The notes under the pieces were generated by a model. The model did not search any database. It was not told the DNA's origin and worked only from the letters and a program-made list of their open reading frames with translations. A stretch of DNA of 64,000 nt from Lasioglossum baleicum (lineage: Eukaryota > Arthropoda > Insecta > Hymenoptera > Halictidae), in NCBI RefSeq assembly GCF_051020765.1, contig NW_027469099.1, positions 992,001-1,056,000 on the forward strand. Direction: 5' to 3'. The translations under genes and the position numbers were made by a program. Below are positions 49,801-63,006 of the stretch, piece by piece (positions within the stretch are counted from its first letter, which is position 1; each line of letters opens with the position of its first letter).

Positions 49801-52529
49801 CAGAGACCTAATGGGCGTTATCGGGATGGACCTTTCGTTGCCGGTCGTGGTCGACCACATGATCGGCAGCGGGAGGTCAAGAGCAGCGTTTGCCTCCTTC
49901 TGCGAGATTGTGATAACGCAGAAGGAGGCAGCGGAAAGGGAGAGGGAAGCCGACCCCCTCTCCGCCAGGAGTCTAGCATCGGCGGGGCAACCCCGACGAG
50001 GCCGACGGCCCCCAGTAAGGGGCCGCAGACGTAATGGCGGCGGTGGGACTACTTAGTACTTCCAACGCCGCCAAGGGGGGCTGGCCGTTAAGGCGTCCCC
50101 GGGGTGGGCAGGTCGCGGGGGGCGAGGTGGAGCAATAATCCCCTCTCCGCCTCTACAAAGATGCGACCTGCCGGTCGACCCCCCTCCTTTTATTTTATAA
50201 TATTTCATTTTATTCTATATATATTTTATATTCTATATTATAAATTTTATCTTTATCTTTCATTCCCTTTATTTCGCCACCCCTTCTTATGTTTGTTGTG
50301 TTTTGTCCATTGTATTTATTTACTTATTATTATTTATTTATTTATTGACTTTTATTTTATCTATTTTATCTATACACGTTTTCATTTATTGATTTTATCT
50401 TTTATTTTATCTTATTTTTAAGTTTTATGCGGGTCGACCAGGGGGGTGGGACGGGGGGGGGGCCGACGCGAGCCGGAACTCGCCTGTGTCCCCCCCTTGT
50501 CGCGTGCGGAAAAAAATACAATGCAGCGTGTACGAGTATTTGCACATGTATAAAAATCGGATGGCGCGGTAACAAAAATTCTAAATTATACAGCACAAGT
50601 TGCAGCAATGCATGCGCATAAGTTAAATTACCTGCATACCGCCGTTTCCTCAAACTGTGTGTTCATAACTGGCACTGGGAGGATCGCAGTGCCACCACTG
50701 CGAGGAGGCCCAGGACTCTGCCCGGCATACGCTGGAAGAATGTCCAGCGTGGTAGGCACCGCGCAGAGACCTAATGGGCGTTATCGGGATGGACCTTTCG
50801 TTGCCGGTCGTGGTCGACCACATGATCGGCAGCGGGAGGTCAAGAGCAGCGTTTGCCTCCTTCTGCGAGATTGTGATAACGCAGAAGGAGGCAGCGGAAA
50901 GGGAGAGGGAAGCCGACCCCCTCTCCGCCAGGAGTCTAGCATCGGCGGGGCAACCCCGACGAGGCCGACGGCCCCCAGTAAGGGGCCGCAGACGTAATGG
51001 CGGCGGTGGGACTACTTAGTACTTCCAACGCCGCCAAGGGGGGCTGGCCGTTAAGGCGTCCCCGGGGTGCGCAGGTCGCGGGGGGCGAGATGGAGCAATA
51101 ATCCCCTCTCCGCCTCTACAAAGATGCGACCTGCCGGTCGACCCCCCTCCTTTTATTTTATAATATTTCATTTTATTCTATATATATTTTATATTCTATA
51201 TTATAAATTTTATCTTTATCTTTCATTCCCTTTATTTTGCCACCCCTTCTTATGTTTGTTGTGTTTTGTCCATTGTATTTATTTACTTATTATTATTTAT
51301 TTATTTATTGACTTTTATTTTATCTATTTTATCTATACACGTTTTCATTTATTGATTTTATCTTTTATTTTATCTTATTTTTAAGTATTATGCGGGTCGA
51401 CCAGGGGGTGGGACGGGGGGGGGGCCGACGCGAGCCGGAACTCGCCTGTGTCCCCCCCTTGTCGCGTGCGGAAAAAAATACAATGCAGCGTGTACGAGTA
51501 TTTGCACATGTATAAAAATCGGATGGCGCGGTAACAAAAATTCTAAATTATACAGCACAAGTTGCAGCAATGCATGCGCATAAGTTAAATTACCTGCATA
51601 CCGCCGTTTCCTCAAACTGTGTGTTCATAACTGGCACTGGGAGGATCGCAGTGCCACCACTGCGAGGAGGCCCAGGACTCTGCCCGGCATACGCTGGAAG
51701 AATGTCCAGCGTGGTAGGCACCGCGCAGAGACCTAATGGGCGTTATCGGGATGGACCTTTCGTTGCCGGTCGTGGTCGACCACATGATCGGCAGCGGGAG
51801 GTCAAGAGCAGCGTTTGCCTCCTTCTGCGAGATTGTGATAACGCAGAAGGAGGCAGCGGAAAGGGAGAGGGAAGCCGACCCCCTCTCCGCCAGGAGTCTA
51901 GCATCGGCGGGGCAACCCCGACGAGGCCGACGGCCCCCAGTAAGGGGCCGCAGACGTAATGGCGGCGGTGGGACTACTTAGTACTTCCAACGCCGCCAAG
52001 GGGGGCTGGCCGTTAAGGCGTCCCCGGGGTGGGCAGGTGGCGGGGGGCGAGGTGGAGCAATAATCCCCTCTCCGCCTCTACAAAGATGCGACGTGCCGGT
52101 CGACCCCCCTCCTTTTATTTTATAATATTTCATTTTATTCTATATATATTTTATATTCTATATTATAAATTTTATCTTTATCTTTCATTCCCTTTATTTT
52201 GCCACCCCTTCTTATGTTTGTTGTGTTTTGTCCATTGTATTTATTTACTTATTATTATTTATTTATTTATTGACTTTTATTTTATCTATTTTATATATAC
52301 ACGTTTTCATTTATTGATTTTATCTTTTATTTTATCTTATTTTTAAGTTTTATGCGGGTCGACCAGGGGGGTGGGACGGGGGGGCCGACGCGAGACGGAA
52401 CTCGCCTGTGTCCCCCCCTTGTCGCGTGCGGAAAAAAATACAATGCAGCGTGTACGAGTATTTGCACATGTATAAAAATCGGATGGCGCGGTAACAAAAA
52501 TTCTAAATTATACAGCACAAGTTGCAGCA

Positions 52530-55500
52530 ATGCATGCGCATAAGTTAAATTACCTGCATACCGCCGTTTCCTCAAACTGTGTGTTCATAACTGGCACTGG
52601 GAGGATCGCAGTGCCACCACTGCGAGGAGGCCCAGGACTCTGCGCGGCATACGCTGGAAGAATGTCCAGCGTGGTAGGCACCGCGCAGAGACCTAATGGG
52701 CGTTATCGGGATGGACCTTTCGTTGCCGGTCGTGGTCGACCACATGATCGGCAGCGGGAGGTCAAGAGCAGCGTTTGCCTCCTTCTGCGAGATTGTGATA
52801 ACGCAGAAGGAGGCAGCGGAAAGGGAGAGGGAAGCCGACCCCCTCTCCGCCAGGAGTCTAGCATCGGCGGGGCAACCCCGACGAGGCCGACGGCCCCCGG
52901 TAAGGGGCCGCAGACGTAATGGCGGCGGTGGGACTACTTAGTACTTCCAACGCCGCCAAGGGGGGCTGGCCGTTAAGGCGTCCCCGGGGTGGGCAGGTCG
53001 CGGGGGGCGAGGTGGAGCAATAATCCCCTCTCCGCCTCTACAAAGATGCGACCTGCCGGTCGACCCCCCTCCTTTTATTTTATAATATTTCATTTTATTC
53101 TATATATATTTTATATTCTATATTATAAATTTTATCTTTATCTTTCATTCCCTTTATTTTGCCACCCCTTCTTATGTTTGTTGTGTTTTGTCCATTGTAT
53201 TTATTTACTTATTATTATTTATTTATTTATTGACTTTTATTTTATCTATTTTATCTATACACGTTTTCATTTATTGATTTTATCTTTTATTTTATCTTAT
53301 TTTTAAGTTTTATGCGGGTCGACCAAGGGGGTGGGACGGGGGGGGCCGACGCGAGCCGGAACTCGCCTGTGTCCCCCCCTTGTCGCGTGCGGAAAAAAAT
53401 ACAATGCAGCGTGTACGAGTATTTGCACATGTATAAAAATCGGATGGCGCGGTAACAAAAATTCTAAATTATACAGCACAAGTTGCAGCAATGCATGCGC
53501 ATAAGTTAAATTACCTGCATACCGCCGTTTCCTCAAACTGTGTGTTCATAACTGGCACTGGGAGGATCGCAGTGCCACCACTGCGAGGAGGCCCAGGACT
53601 CTGCGCGGCATACGCTGGAAGAATGTCCAGCGTGGTAGGCACCGCGCAGAGACCTAATGGGCGTTATCGGGATGGACCTTTCGTTGCCGGTCGTGGTCGA
53701 CCACATGATCGGCAGCGGGAGGTCAAGAGCAGCGTTTGCCTCCTTCTGCGAGATTGTGATAACGCAGAAGGAGGCAGCGGAAAGGCAGAGGGAAGCCGAC
53801 CCCCTCTCCGCCAGGAGTCTAGCATCGGCGGGGCAACCCCGACGAGGCCGACGGCCCCCAGTAAGGGGTCGCTGACGTAATGGCGGCGGTGGGACTACTT
53901 AGTACTTCCAACGCCGCCAAGGGGGGCTGGCCGTTAAGGCGTCCCCGGGGTGGGCAGGTCGCGGGGGGCGAGGTGGAGCAATAATCCCCTCTCCGCCTCT
54001 AGAAAGATGCGACCTGCCGGTCGACCCCCCTCCTTTTATTTTATAAAATTTCATTTTATTCTATATATATTTTATATTCTATATTATAAATTTTATCTTT
54101 ATCTTTCATTCCCCTTTATTTTGCCACCCCTTCTTATGTTTGTTGGGTTTTGTCCATTGTATTTATTTACTTATTATTATTTATTTATTTATTGACTTTT
54201 ATTTTATCTATTTTATCTATACACGTTTTCATTTATTGATTTTATCTTTTATTTTATCGTATTTTTAAGTTTTATGCGGGTCGACCAGGGGGGTGGGACG
54301 GGGGGAGGGGACAGACACGAGCCGGAACTCGCCTCTGTCCCCTCCTTGTCGCGTGCGGAAAAAAATACAATGCAGTGTGTACGAGTATTTGCACATGTAT
54401 AAAAATCGGATGGCGCGGTAACCAAAATTCTAAATTATACAGCACAAGTTGCTGCAATGCATGCGCATAAGTTAAATTACCTGCATACCGCCGTTTCCTC
54501 AAACTGTGTGTTCATAACTGGCACTGGGAGGATCGCAGTGCCACCACTGCGAGGAGGCCCAGGACTCTGCGCGGCATACGCTGGAAGAATGTCCAGCGTG
54601 GTAGGCACCGCGCAGAGACCTAAGGGGCGTTATCGGGATGGACCTTTCGTTGCCGGTCGTGGTCGACCATATGATCGGCAGCGAGAGGTCAAGAGCAGCG
54701 TTTGCCTCTTTCTGCGAGATTGTGATAACGCAGAAGGAGGCAGCGGAGAGGGAGAGGGAAGCCGACCCCCTCTCCGCCAGGAGTCTAGCATCGGAAGGGG
54801 AAATCCCGACGAGGCCGACGGCCCCCAGTAAGGGGCCGCAGACGTAATGGCGGCGGTGGGACTACTTAGTACTTCCAACGCCGCCTTGGGGGGCTGGCCG
54901 TTAAGGCGTCCCCGGGGTGGGCAGGTCGCGGGGGGCGAGGTGGGGCAATAATCCCCTCTCCGCCTCTACAAAGATGCGACCTGCCGGTCGACCCCCCTCC
55001 TTTCATTTCATAATATTTCATTTTATTCTATATATATTTTATATTCTATATTATAAATTTTATCTTTATCTTTTATTCCCCTTTATTTTGCCACCCCTTC
55101 TTACGTTTGTTGTGTTTTGTCCATTGTATTTATTTACTTATTATTATTTATTTATTTATTGGCTTTTGTTTTATCTATTTTATCTATACACCTTTTCATT
55201 TATTGATTTTATATTTATTTTATCGTATTTTTAAGTTTTATGCGGGTCGACCAGGGGGTGGGACGGGGGGAGGGGACAGACGCGAGCCGGAACTCGCCTC
55301 TGTCCCCTCCTTGTCGCGTGCGGAAATAAATACGATGCAGCGTGTACGAGTATTTGCACATGTATAAAAATCGGATGGCGCGGTAACAAAAATTCTAAAT
55401 TATACAGCACAAGTTGCAGCAATGCATGCGCATAAGTTAAATTACCTGCATACCGCCGTTTCCTCAAACTGTGTGTTCATAACTGGCACTGGGAGGATCG

Positions 55501-56372
55501 CAGTGCCACCACTGCGAGGAGGCCCAGGACTCTGCGCGGCATACGCTGGAAGAATGTCCAGCGTGGTAGGCACCGCGCAGAGACCTAATGGGCGTTATCG
55601 GGATGGACCTTTCGTTGCCGGTCGTGGTCGACCACATGATCGGTAGCGGGAGGTCAAGAGCAGCGTTTGCCTCCTTCTGCGAGATTGTGATAACGCAGAA
55701 GGAGGCAGCGGAAAGGGAGAGGGAAGCCGACCCCCTCTCCGCCAGGATTCTAGCATCGGCGGGGCAACCCCGACGGCCCCCAGTAAGGGGCCGCAGACGT
55801 AATGGCGGCGGTGGGACTACTTAGTACTTCCAACGCCGCCAAGGGGGGCTGGCCGTTAAGGCGTCCCCGGGGTGGGCAGGTCGCGGGGGGCGAGGTGGAG
55901 CAATAATCCCCTCTCCGCCTCTACAAAGATGCGACGTGCCGGTCGACCCCCCTCCTTTTATTTTATAATATTTCATTTTATTCTATATATATTTTATATT
56001 CTATATTATAAATTTTATCTTTATCTTTCATTCCCTTTATTTTGCCACCCCTTCTTATGTTTGTTGTGTTTTGTCCATTGTATTTATTTACTTATTATTA
56101 TTTATTTATTTATTGACTTTTATTTTATCTATTTTATATATACACGTTTTCATTTATTGATTTTATCTTTTATTTTATCTTATTTTTAAGTTTTATGCGG
56201 GTCGACCAGGGGGGTGGGACGGGGGGGCCGACGCGAGACGGAACTCGCCTGTGTCCCCCCCTTGTCGCGTGCGGAAAAAAATACAATGCAGCGTGTACGA
56301 GTATTTGCACATGTATAAAAATCGGATGGCGCGGTAACAAAAATTCTAAATTATACAGCACAAGTTGCAGCA
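52530..56372 (+). repeat. right-hand tetramer, copy 1 (units 48-51, 3843 bp)
   Basis: Units are marked in order by cggcccccggtaagg; gaaaggcagagg with tctagaaagatg; ctaaggggcg with ccatatgatc, catcggaagg and cgccttgggg; and gatcggtagc with a 9-bp deletion. The series repeats immediately downstream. Confidence 0.8.
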
Positions 56373-59300
56373 ATGCATGCGCATAAGTTAAATTACCTGC
56401 ATACCGCCGTTTCCTCAAACTGTGTGTTCATAACTGGCACTGGGAGGATCGCAGTGCCACCACTGCGAGGAGGCCCAGGACTCTGCGCGGCATACGCTGG
56501 AAGAATGTCCAGCGTGGTAGGCACCGCGCAGAGACCTAATGGGCGTTATCGGGATGGACCTTTCGTTGCCGGTCGTGGTCGACCACATGATCGGCAGCGG
56601 GAGGTCAAGAGCAGCGTTTGCCTCCTTCTGCGAGATTGTGATAACGCAGAAGGAGGCAGCGGAAAGGGAGAGGGAAGCCGACCCCCTCTCCGCCAGGAGT
56701 CTAGCATCGGCGGGGCAACCCCGACGAGGCCGACGGCCCCCGGTAAGGGGCCGCAGACGTAATGGCGGCGGTGGGACTACTTAGTACTTCCAACGCCGCC
56801 AAGGGGGGCTGGCCGTTAAGGCGTCCCCGGGGTGGGCAGGTCGCGGGGGGCGAGGTGGAGCAATAATCCCCTCTCCGCCTCTACAAAGATGCGACCTGCC
56901 GGTCGACCCCCCTCCTTTTATTTTATAATATTTCATTTTATTCTATATATATTTTATATTCTATATTATAAATTTTATCTTTATCTTTCATTCCCTTTAT
57001 TTTGCCACCCCTTCTTATGTTTGTTGTGTTTTGTCCATTGTATTTATTTACTTATTATTATTTATTTATTTATTGACTTTTATTTTATCTATTTTATCTA
57101 TACACGTTTTCATTTATTGATTTTATCTTTTATTTTATCTTATTTTTAAGTTTTATGCGGGTCGACCAAGGGGGTGGGACGGGGGGGGCCGACGCGAGCC
57201 GGAACTCGCCTGTGTCCCCCCCTTGTCGCGTGCGGAAAAAAATACAATGCAGCGTGTACGAGTATTTGCACATGTATAAAAATCGGATGGCGCGGTAACA
57301 AAAATTCTAAATTATACAGCACAAGTTGCAGCAATGCATGCGCATAAGTTAAATTACCTGCATACCGCCGTTTCCTCAAACTGTGTGTTCATAACTGGCA
57401 CTGGGAGGATCGCAGTGCCACCACTGCGAGGAGGCCCAGGACTCTGCGCGGCATACGCTGGAAGAATGTCCAGCGTGGTAGGCACCGCGCAGAGACCTAA
57501 TGGGCGTTATCGGGATGGACCTTTCGTTGCCGGTCGTGGTCGACCACATGATCGGCAGCGGGAGGTCAAGAGCAGCGTTTGCCTCCTTCTGCGAGATTGT
57601 GATAACGCAGAAGGAGGCAGCGGAAAGGCAGAGGGAAGCCGACCCCCTCTCCGCCAGGAGTCTAGCATCGGCGGGGCAACCCCGACGAGGCCGACGGCCC
57701 CCAGTAAGGGGTCGCTGACGTAATGGCGGCGGTGGGACTACTTAGTACTTCCAACGCCGCCAAGGGGGGCTGGCCGTTAAGGCGTCCCCGGGGTGGGCAG
57801 GTCGCGGGGGGCGAGGTGGAGCAATAATCCCCTCTCCGCCTCTAGAAAGATGCGACCTGCCGGTCGACCCCCCTCCTTTTATTTTATAAAATTTCATTTT
57901 ATTCTATATATATTTTATATTCTATATTATAAATTTTATCTTTATCTTTCATTCCCCTTTATTTTGCCACCCCTTCTTATGTTTGTTGGGTTTTGTCCAT
58001 TGTATTTATTTACTTATTATTATTTATTTATTTATTGACTTTTATTTTATCTATTTTATCTATACACGTTTTCATTTATTGATTTTATCTTTTATTTTAT
58101 CGTATTTTTAAGTTTTATGCGGGTCGACCAGGGGGGTGGGACGGGGGGAGGGGACAGACACGAGCCGGAACTCGCCTCTGTCCCCTCCTTGTCGCGTGCG
58201 GAAAAAAATACAATGCAGTGTGTACGAGTATTTGCACATGTATAAAAATCGGATGGCGCGGTAACCAAAATTCTAAATTATACAGCACAAGTTGCTGCAA
58301 TGCATGCGCATAAGTTAAATTACCTGCATACCGCCGTTTCCTCAAACTGTGTGTTCATAACTGGCACTGGGAGGATCGCAGTGCCACCACTGCGAGGAGG
58401 CCCAGGACTCTGCGCGGCATACGCTGGAAGAATGTCCAGCGTGGTAGGCACCGCGCAGAGACCTAAGGGGCGTTATCGGGATGGACCTTTCGTTGCCGGT
58501 CGTGGTCGACCATATGATCGGCAGCGAGAGGTCAAGAGCAGCGTTTGCCTCTTTCTGCGAGATTGTGATAACGCAGAAGGAGGCAGCGGAGAGGGAGAGG
58601 GAAGCCGACCCCCTCTCCGCCAGGAGTCTAGCATCGGAAGGGGAAATCCCGACGAGGCCGACGGCCCCCAGTAAGGGGCCGCAGACGTAATGGCGGCGGT
58701 GGGACTACTTAGTACTTCCAACGCCGCCTTGGGGGGCTGGCCGTTAAGGCGTCCCCGGGGTGGGCAGGTCGCGGGGGGCGAGGTGGGGCAATAATCCCCT
58801 CTCCGCCTCTACAAAGATGCGACCTGCCGGTCGACCCCCCTCCTTTCATTTCATAATATTTCATTTTATTCTATATATATTTTATATTCTATATTATAAA
58901 TTTTATCTTTATCTTTTATTCCCCTTTATTTTGCCACCCCTTCTTACGTTTGTTGTGTTTTGTCCATTGTATTTATTTACTTATTATTATTTATTTATTT
59001 ATTGGCTTTTGTTTTATCTATTTTATCTATACACCTTTTCATTTATTGATTTTATATTTATTTTATCGTATTTTTAAGTTTTATGCGGGTCGACCAGGGG
59101 GTGGGACGGGGGGAGGGGACAGACGCGAGCCGGAACTCGCCTCTGTCCCCTCCTTGTCGCGTGCGGAAATAAATACGATGCAGCGTGTACGAGTATTTGC
59201 ACATGTATAAAAATCGGATGGCGCGGTAACAAAAATTCTAAATTATACAGCACAAGTTGCAGCAATGCATGCGCATAAGTTAAATTACCTGCATACCGCC

Positions 59301-60220
59301 GTTTCCTCAAACTGTGTGTTCATAACTGGCACTGGGAGGATCGCAGTGCCACCACTGCGAGGAGGCCCAGGACTCTGCGCGGCATACGCTGGAAGAATGT
59401 CCAGCGTGGTAGGCACCGCGCAGAGACCTAATGGGCGTTATCGGGATGGACCTTTCGTTGCCGGTCGTGGTCGACCACATGATCGGTAGCGGGAGGTCAA
59501 GAGCAGCGTTTGCCTCCTTCTGCGAGATTGTGATAACGCAGAAGGAGGCAGCGGAAAGGGAGAGGGAAGCCGACCCCCTCTCCGCCAGGATTCTAGCATC
59601 GGCGGGGCAACCCCGACGGCCCCCAGTAAGGGGCCGCAGACGTAATGGCGGCGGTGGGACTACTTAGTACTTCCAACGCCGCCAAGGGGGGCTGGCCGTT
59701 AAGGCGTCCCCGGGGTGGGCAGGTCGCGGGGGGCGAGGTGGAGCAATAATCCCCTCTCCGCCTCTACAAAGATGCGACCTGCCGGTCGACCCCCCTCCTT
59801 TTATTTTATAATATTTCATTTTATTCTATATATATTTTATATTCTATATTATAAATTTTATCTTTATCTTTCATTCCCTTTATTTTGCCACCCCTTCTTA
59901 TGTTTGTTGTGTTTTGTCCATTGTATTTATTTACTTATTATTATTTATTTATTTATTGACTTTTATTTTATCTATTTTATCTATACACGTTTTCATTTAT
60001 TGATTTTATCTTTTATTTTATCGTATTTTTAAGTTTTATGCGGGTCGACCAGGGGGGTGGGACGGGGGGAGGGGACAGACGCGAGCCGGAACTCGCCTCT
60101 GTCCCCTCCTTGTCGCGTGCGGAAAAAAATACAATGCAGCGTGTACGAGTATTTGCACATGTATAAAAATCGGATGGCGCGGTAACCAAAATTCTAAATT
60201 ATACAGCACAAGTTGCAGCA
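56373..60220 (+). repeat. right-hand tetramer, copy 2 (units 52-55, 3848 bp)
   Basis: Repeats the four markers of the preceding tetramer in order, at an offset of 3843 bp, with almost no differences where I compared them. The tail of its last unit switches to hairpin form II (about 60067), so the second copy ends in a different junction. Confidence 0.8.
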
Positions 60221-62837
60221 ATGCATGCGCATAAGTTAAATTACCTGCATACCGCCGTTTCCTCAAACTGTGTGTTCATAACTGGCACTGGGAGGATCGC
60301 AGTGCCACCACTGCGAGGAGGCCCAGGACTCTGCGCGGCATACGCTGGAAGAATGTCCAGCGTGGTAGGCACCGCGCAGAGACCTAAGGGGCGTTATCGG
60401 GATGGACCTTTCGTTGCCGGTCGTGGTCGACCATATGATCGGCAGCGAGAGGTCAAGAGCAGCGTTTGCCTCTTTCTGCGAGATTGTGATAACGCAGAAG
60501 GAGGCAGCGGAAAGGGAGAGGGAAGCCGACCCCCTCTCCGCCAGGAGTCTAGCATCGGCGGGGCAACCCCGACGAGGCCGACGGCCCCCGGTAAGGGGCC
60601 GCAGACGTAATGGCGGCGGTGGGACTACTTAGTACTTCCAACGCCGCCAAGGGGGGCTGGCCGTTAAGGCGTCCCCGGGGTGGGCAGGTCGCGGGGGGCG
60701 AGGTGGAGCAATAATCCCCTCTCCGCCTCTACAAAGATGCGACCTGCCGGTCGACCCCCCTCCTTTTATTTTATAATATTTCATTTTATTCTATATATAT
60801 TTTATATTCTATATTATAAATTTTATCTTTATCTTTCATTCCCTTTATTTTGCCACCCCTTCTTATGTTTGTTGTGTTTTGTCCATTGTATTTATTTACT
60901 TATTATTATTTATTTATTTATTGACTTTTATTTTATCTATTTTATCTATACACGTTTTCATTTATTGATTTTATCTTTTATTTTATCTTATTTTTAAGTT
61001 TTATGCGGGTCGACCAAGGGGGTGGGACGGGGGGGGCCGACGCGAGCCGGAACTCGCCTGTGTCCCCCCCTTGTCGCGTGCGGAAAAAAATACAATGCAG
61101 CGTGTACGAGTATTTGCACATGTATAAAAATCGGATGGCGCGGTAACAAAAATTCTAAATTATACAGCACAAGTTGCAGCAATGCATGCGCATAAGTTAA
61201 ATTACCTGCATACCGCCGTTTCCTCAAACTGTGTGTTCATAACTGGCACTGGGAGGATCGCAGTGCCACCACTGCGAGGAGGCCCAGGACTCTGCGCGGC
61301 ATACGCTGGAAGAATGTCCAGCGTGGTAGGCACCGCGCAGAGACCTAATGGGCGTTATCGGGATGGACCTTTCGTTGCCGGTCGTGGTCGACCACATGAT
61401 CGGCAGCGGGAGGTCAAGAGCAGCGTTTGCCTCCTTCTGCGAGATTGTGATAACGCAGAAGGAGGCAGCGGAAAGGCAGAGGGAAGCCGACCCCCTCTCC
61501 GCCAGGAGTCTAGCATCGGCGGGGCAACCCCGACGAGGCCGACGGCCCCCAGTAAGGGGTCGCTGACGTAATGGCGGCGGTGGGACTACTTAGTACTTCC
61601 AACGCCGCCAAGGGGGGCTGGCCGTTAAGGCGTCCCCGGGGTGGGCAGGTCGCGGGGGGCGAGGTGGAGCAATAATCCCCTCTCCGCCTCTACAAAGATG
61701 CGACCTGCCGGTCGACCCCCCTCCTTTTATTTTATAATATTTCATTTTATTCTATATATATTTTATATTCTATATTATAAATTTTATCTTTATCTTTCAT
61801 TCCCTTTATTTTGCCACCCCTTCTTATGTTTGTTGTGTTTTGTCCATTGTATTTATTTACTTATTATTATTTATTTATTTATTGACTTTTATTTTATCTA
61901 TTTTATCTATACACGTTTTCATTTATTGATTTTATCTTTTATTTTATCGTATTTTTAAGTTTTATGCGGGTCGACCAGGGGGGTGGGACGGGGGGAGGGG
62001 ACAGACGCGAGCCGGAACTCGCCTCTGTCCCCTCCTTGTCGCGTGCGGAAAAAAATACAATGCAGCGTGTACGAGTATTTGCACATGTATAAAAATCGGA
62101 TGGCGCGGTAACCAAAATTCTAAATTATACAGCACAAGTTGCAGCAATGCATGCGCATAAGTTAAATTACCTGCATACCGCCGTTTCCTCAAACTGTGTG
62201 TTCATAACTGGCACTGGGAGGATCGCAGTGCCACCACTGCGAGGAGGCCCAGGACTCTGCGCGGCATACGCTGGAAGAATGTCCAGCGTGGTAGGCACCG
62301 CGCAGAGACCTAAGGGGCGTTATCGGGATGGACCTTTCGTTGCCGGTCGTGGTCGACCATATGATCGGCAGCGAGAGGTCAAGAGCAGCGTTTGCCTCTT
62401 TCTGCGAGATTGTGATAACGCAGAAGGAGGCAGCGGAGTGGGAGAGGGAAGCCGACCCCCTCTCCGCCAGGAGTCTACCATCGGAAGGGGAATCCCCGAC
62501 GAGGCCGACGGCCCCCAGTAAGGGGCCGCAGACGTAATGGCGGCGGTGGGACTACTTAGTACTTCCAACGCCGCCAAGGGGGGCTGGCCGTTAAGGCGTC
62601 CCCGGGGTGGGCAGGTCGCGGGGGGCGAGGTGGGGCAATAATCCCCTCTCCGCCTCTACAAAGATGCGACCTGCCGGTCGACCCCCCTCCTTTCATTTCA
62701 TAATATTTCATTTTATTCTATATATATTTTATATTCTATATTATAAATTTTATCTTTATCTTTTATTCCCCTTTATTTTGCCACCCCTTCTTACGTTTGT
62801 TGTGTTTTGTCCATTGTATTTATTTACTTATTATTAT

Positions 62838-62864
62838 TAACTTCCCGATTTTATAGGGAAGTTA
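62838..62864. repeat. perfect hairpin at the right border of the array
   Basis: TAACTTCCC (62838-62846) and GGGAAGTTA (62856-62864) form a 9-bp perfect inverted repeat around a 9-base loop. Satellite homology ends at 62838, inside the T-rich block of unit 58, so this hairpin begins exactly at the junction and may be the end of an inserted element. Confidence 0.6.
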
Positions 62865-62960
62865 TTGTAATGACCCCGAAAATCGAAAATCGATTTTTTA
62901 GCAGATCTTCACGTTTCATGGTCATTGCAGTCATTCTAGACTATTTTAAGCAAAATGTTC

Positions 62961-62963
<3 letters not shown>

Positions 62964-63003
<40 letters not shown>
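62964..63003. repeat. (TG)20 dinucleotide microsatellite
   Basis: Twenty uninterrupted TG dinucleotides by my count, followed by CGTATG. No further function is visible. Confidence 0.95.

Positions 63004-63006
<3 letters not shown>

Larger units (their letters stand above)
7228..62838 (+). repeat. tandem satellite array, 58 units of about 960 bp, derived from a non-LTR retrotransposon 3' end
   Basis: Head-to-tail array without interruption. Using the ATG of ATGCATGC as anchor, units start at 7294, 8260, 9226, 10190, 11141, 12106, 13070, 14037, 15001, 15964, 16915, 17877, 18843, 19805, 20767, 21733, 22694, 23655, 24617, 25580, 26546, 27507, 28469, 29435, 30396, 31357, 32320, 33284, 34250, 35211, 36177, 37138, 38099, 39062, 40026, 40992, 41953, 42915, 43881, 44828, 45791, 46757, 47718, 48684, 49645, 50608, 51570, 52530, 53491, 54457, 55422, 56373, 57334, 58300, 59265, 60221, 61182 and 62147 (units 1-58). 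Periods run 947-967 bp; most variation comes from the G-run length and a few small indels, such as a 9-bp deletion in units 4, 10, 51 and 55. Units differ mostly by scattered substitutions. The array starts in mid-unit at the LTR and ends in mid-unit at 62838. Confidence 0.98.

Noticed and set aside
7294..62521. 129-codon plus-strand frame (MHAHKLNY...) repeated in most units, and a 75-83-codon minus-strand frame (MRKRRYAG...)
   Set aside because: They are open on opposite strands of the same DNA, run out of frame with the recognisable retrotransposon tail, and have no family similarity. Conservation follows from homogenisation of the satellite. Protein coding cannot be fully excluded without expression data.
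7228..62838. R1-type insertion in 28S rDNA or telomere-targeted TRAS/SART array
   Set aside because: No 28S target sequence and no TTAGG repeats occur in or between units.
7228..62838. CRISPR array or prokaryotic tandem gene family
   Set aside because: Units are about 960 bp with no short direct repeat plus unique spacer structure, and the flanks are eukaryotic retroelements.
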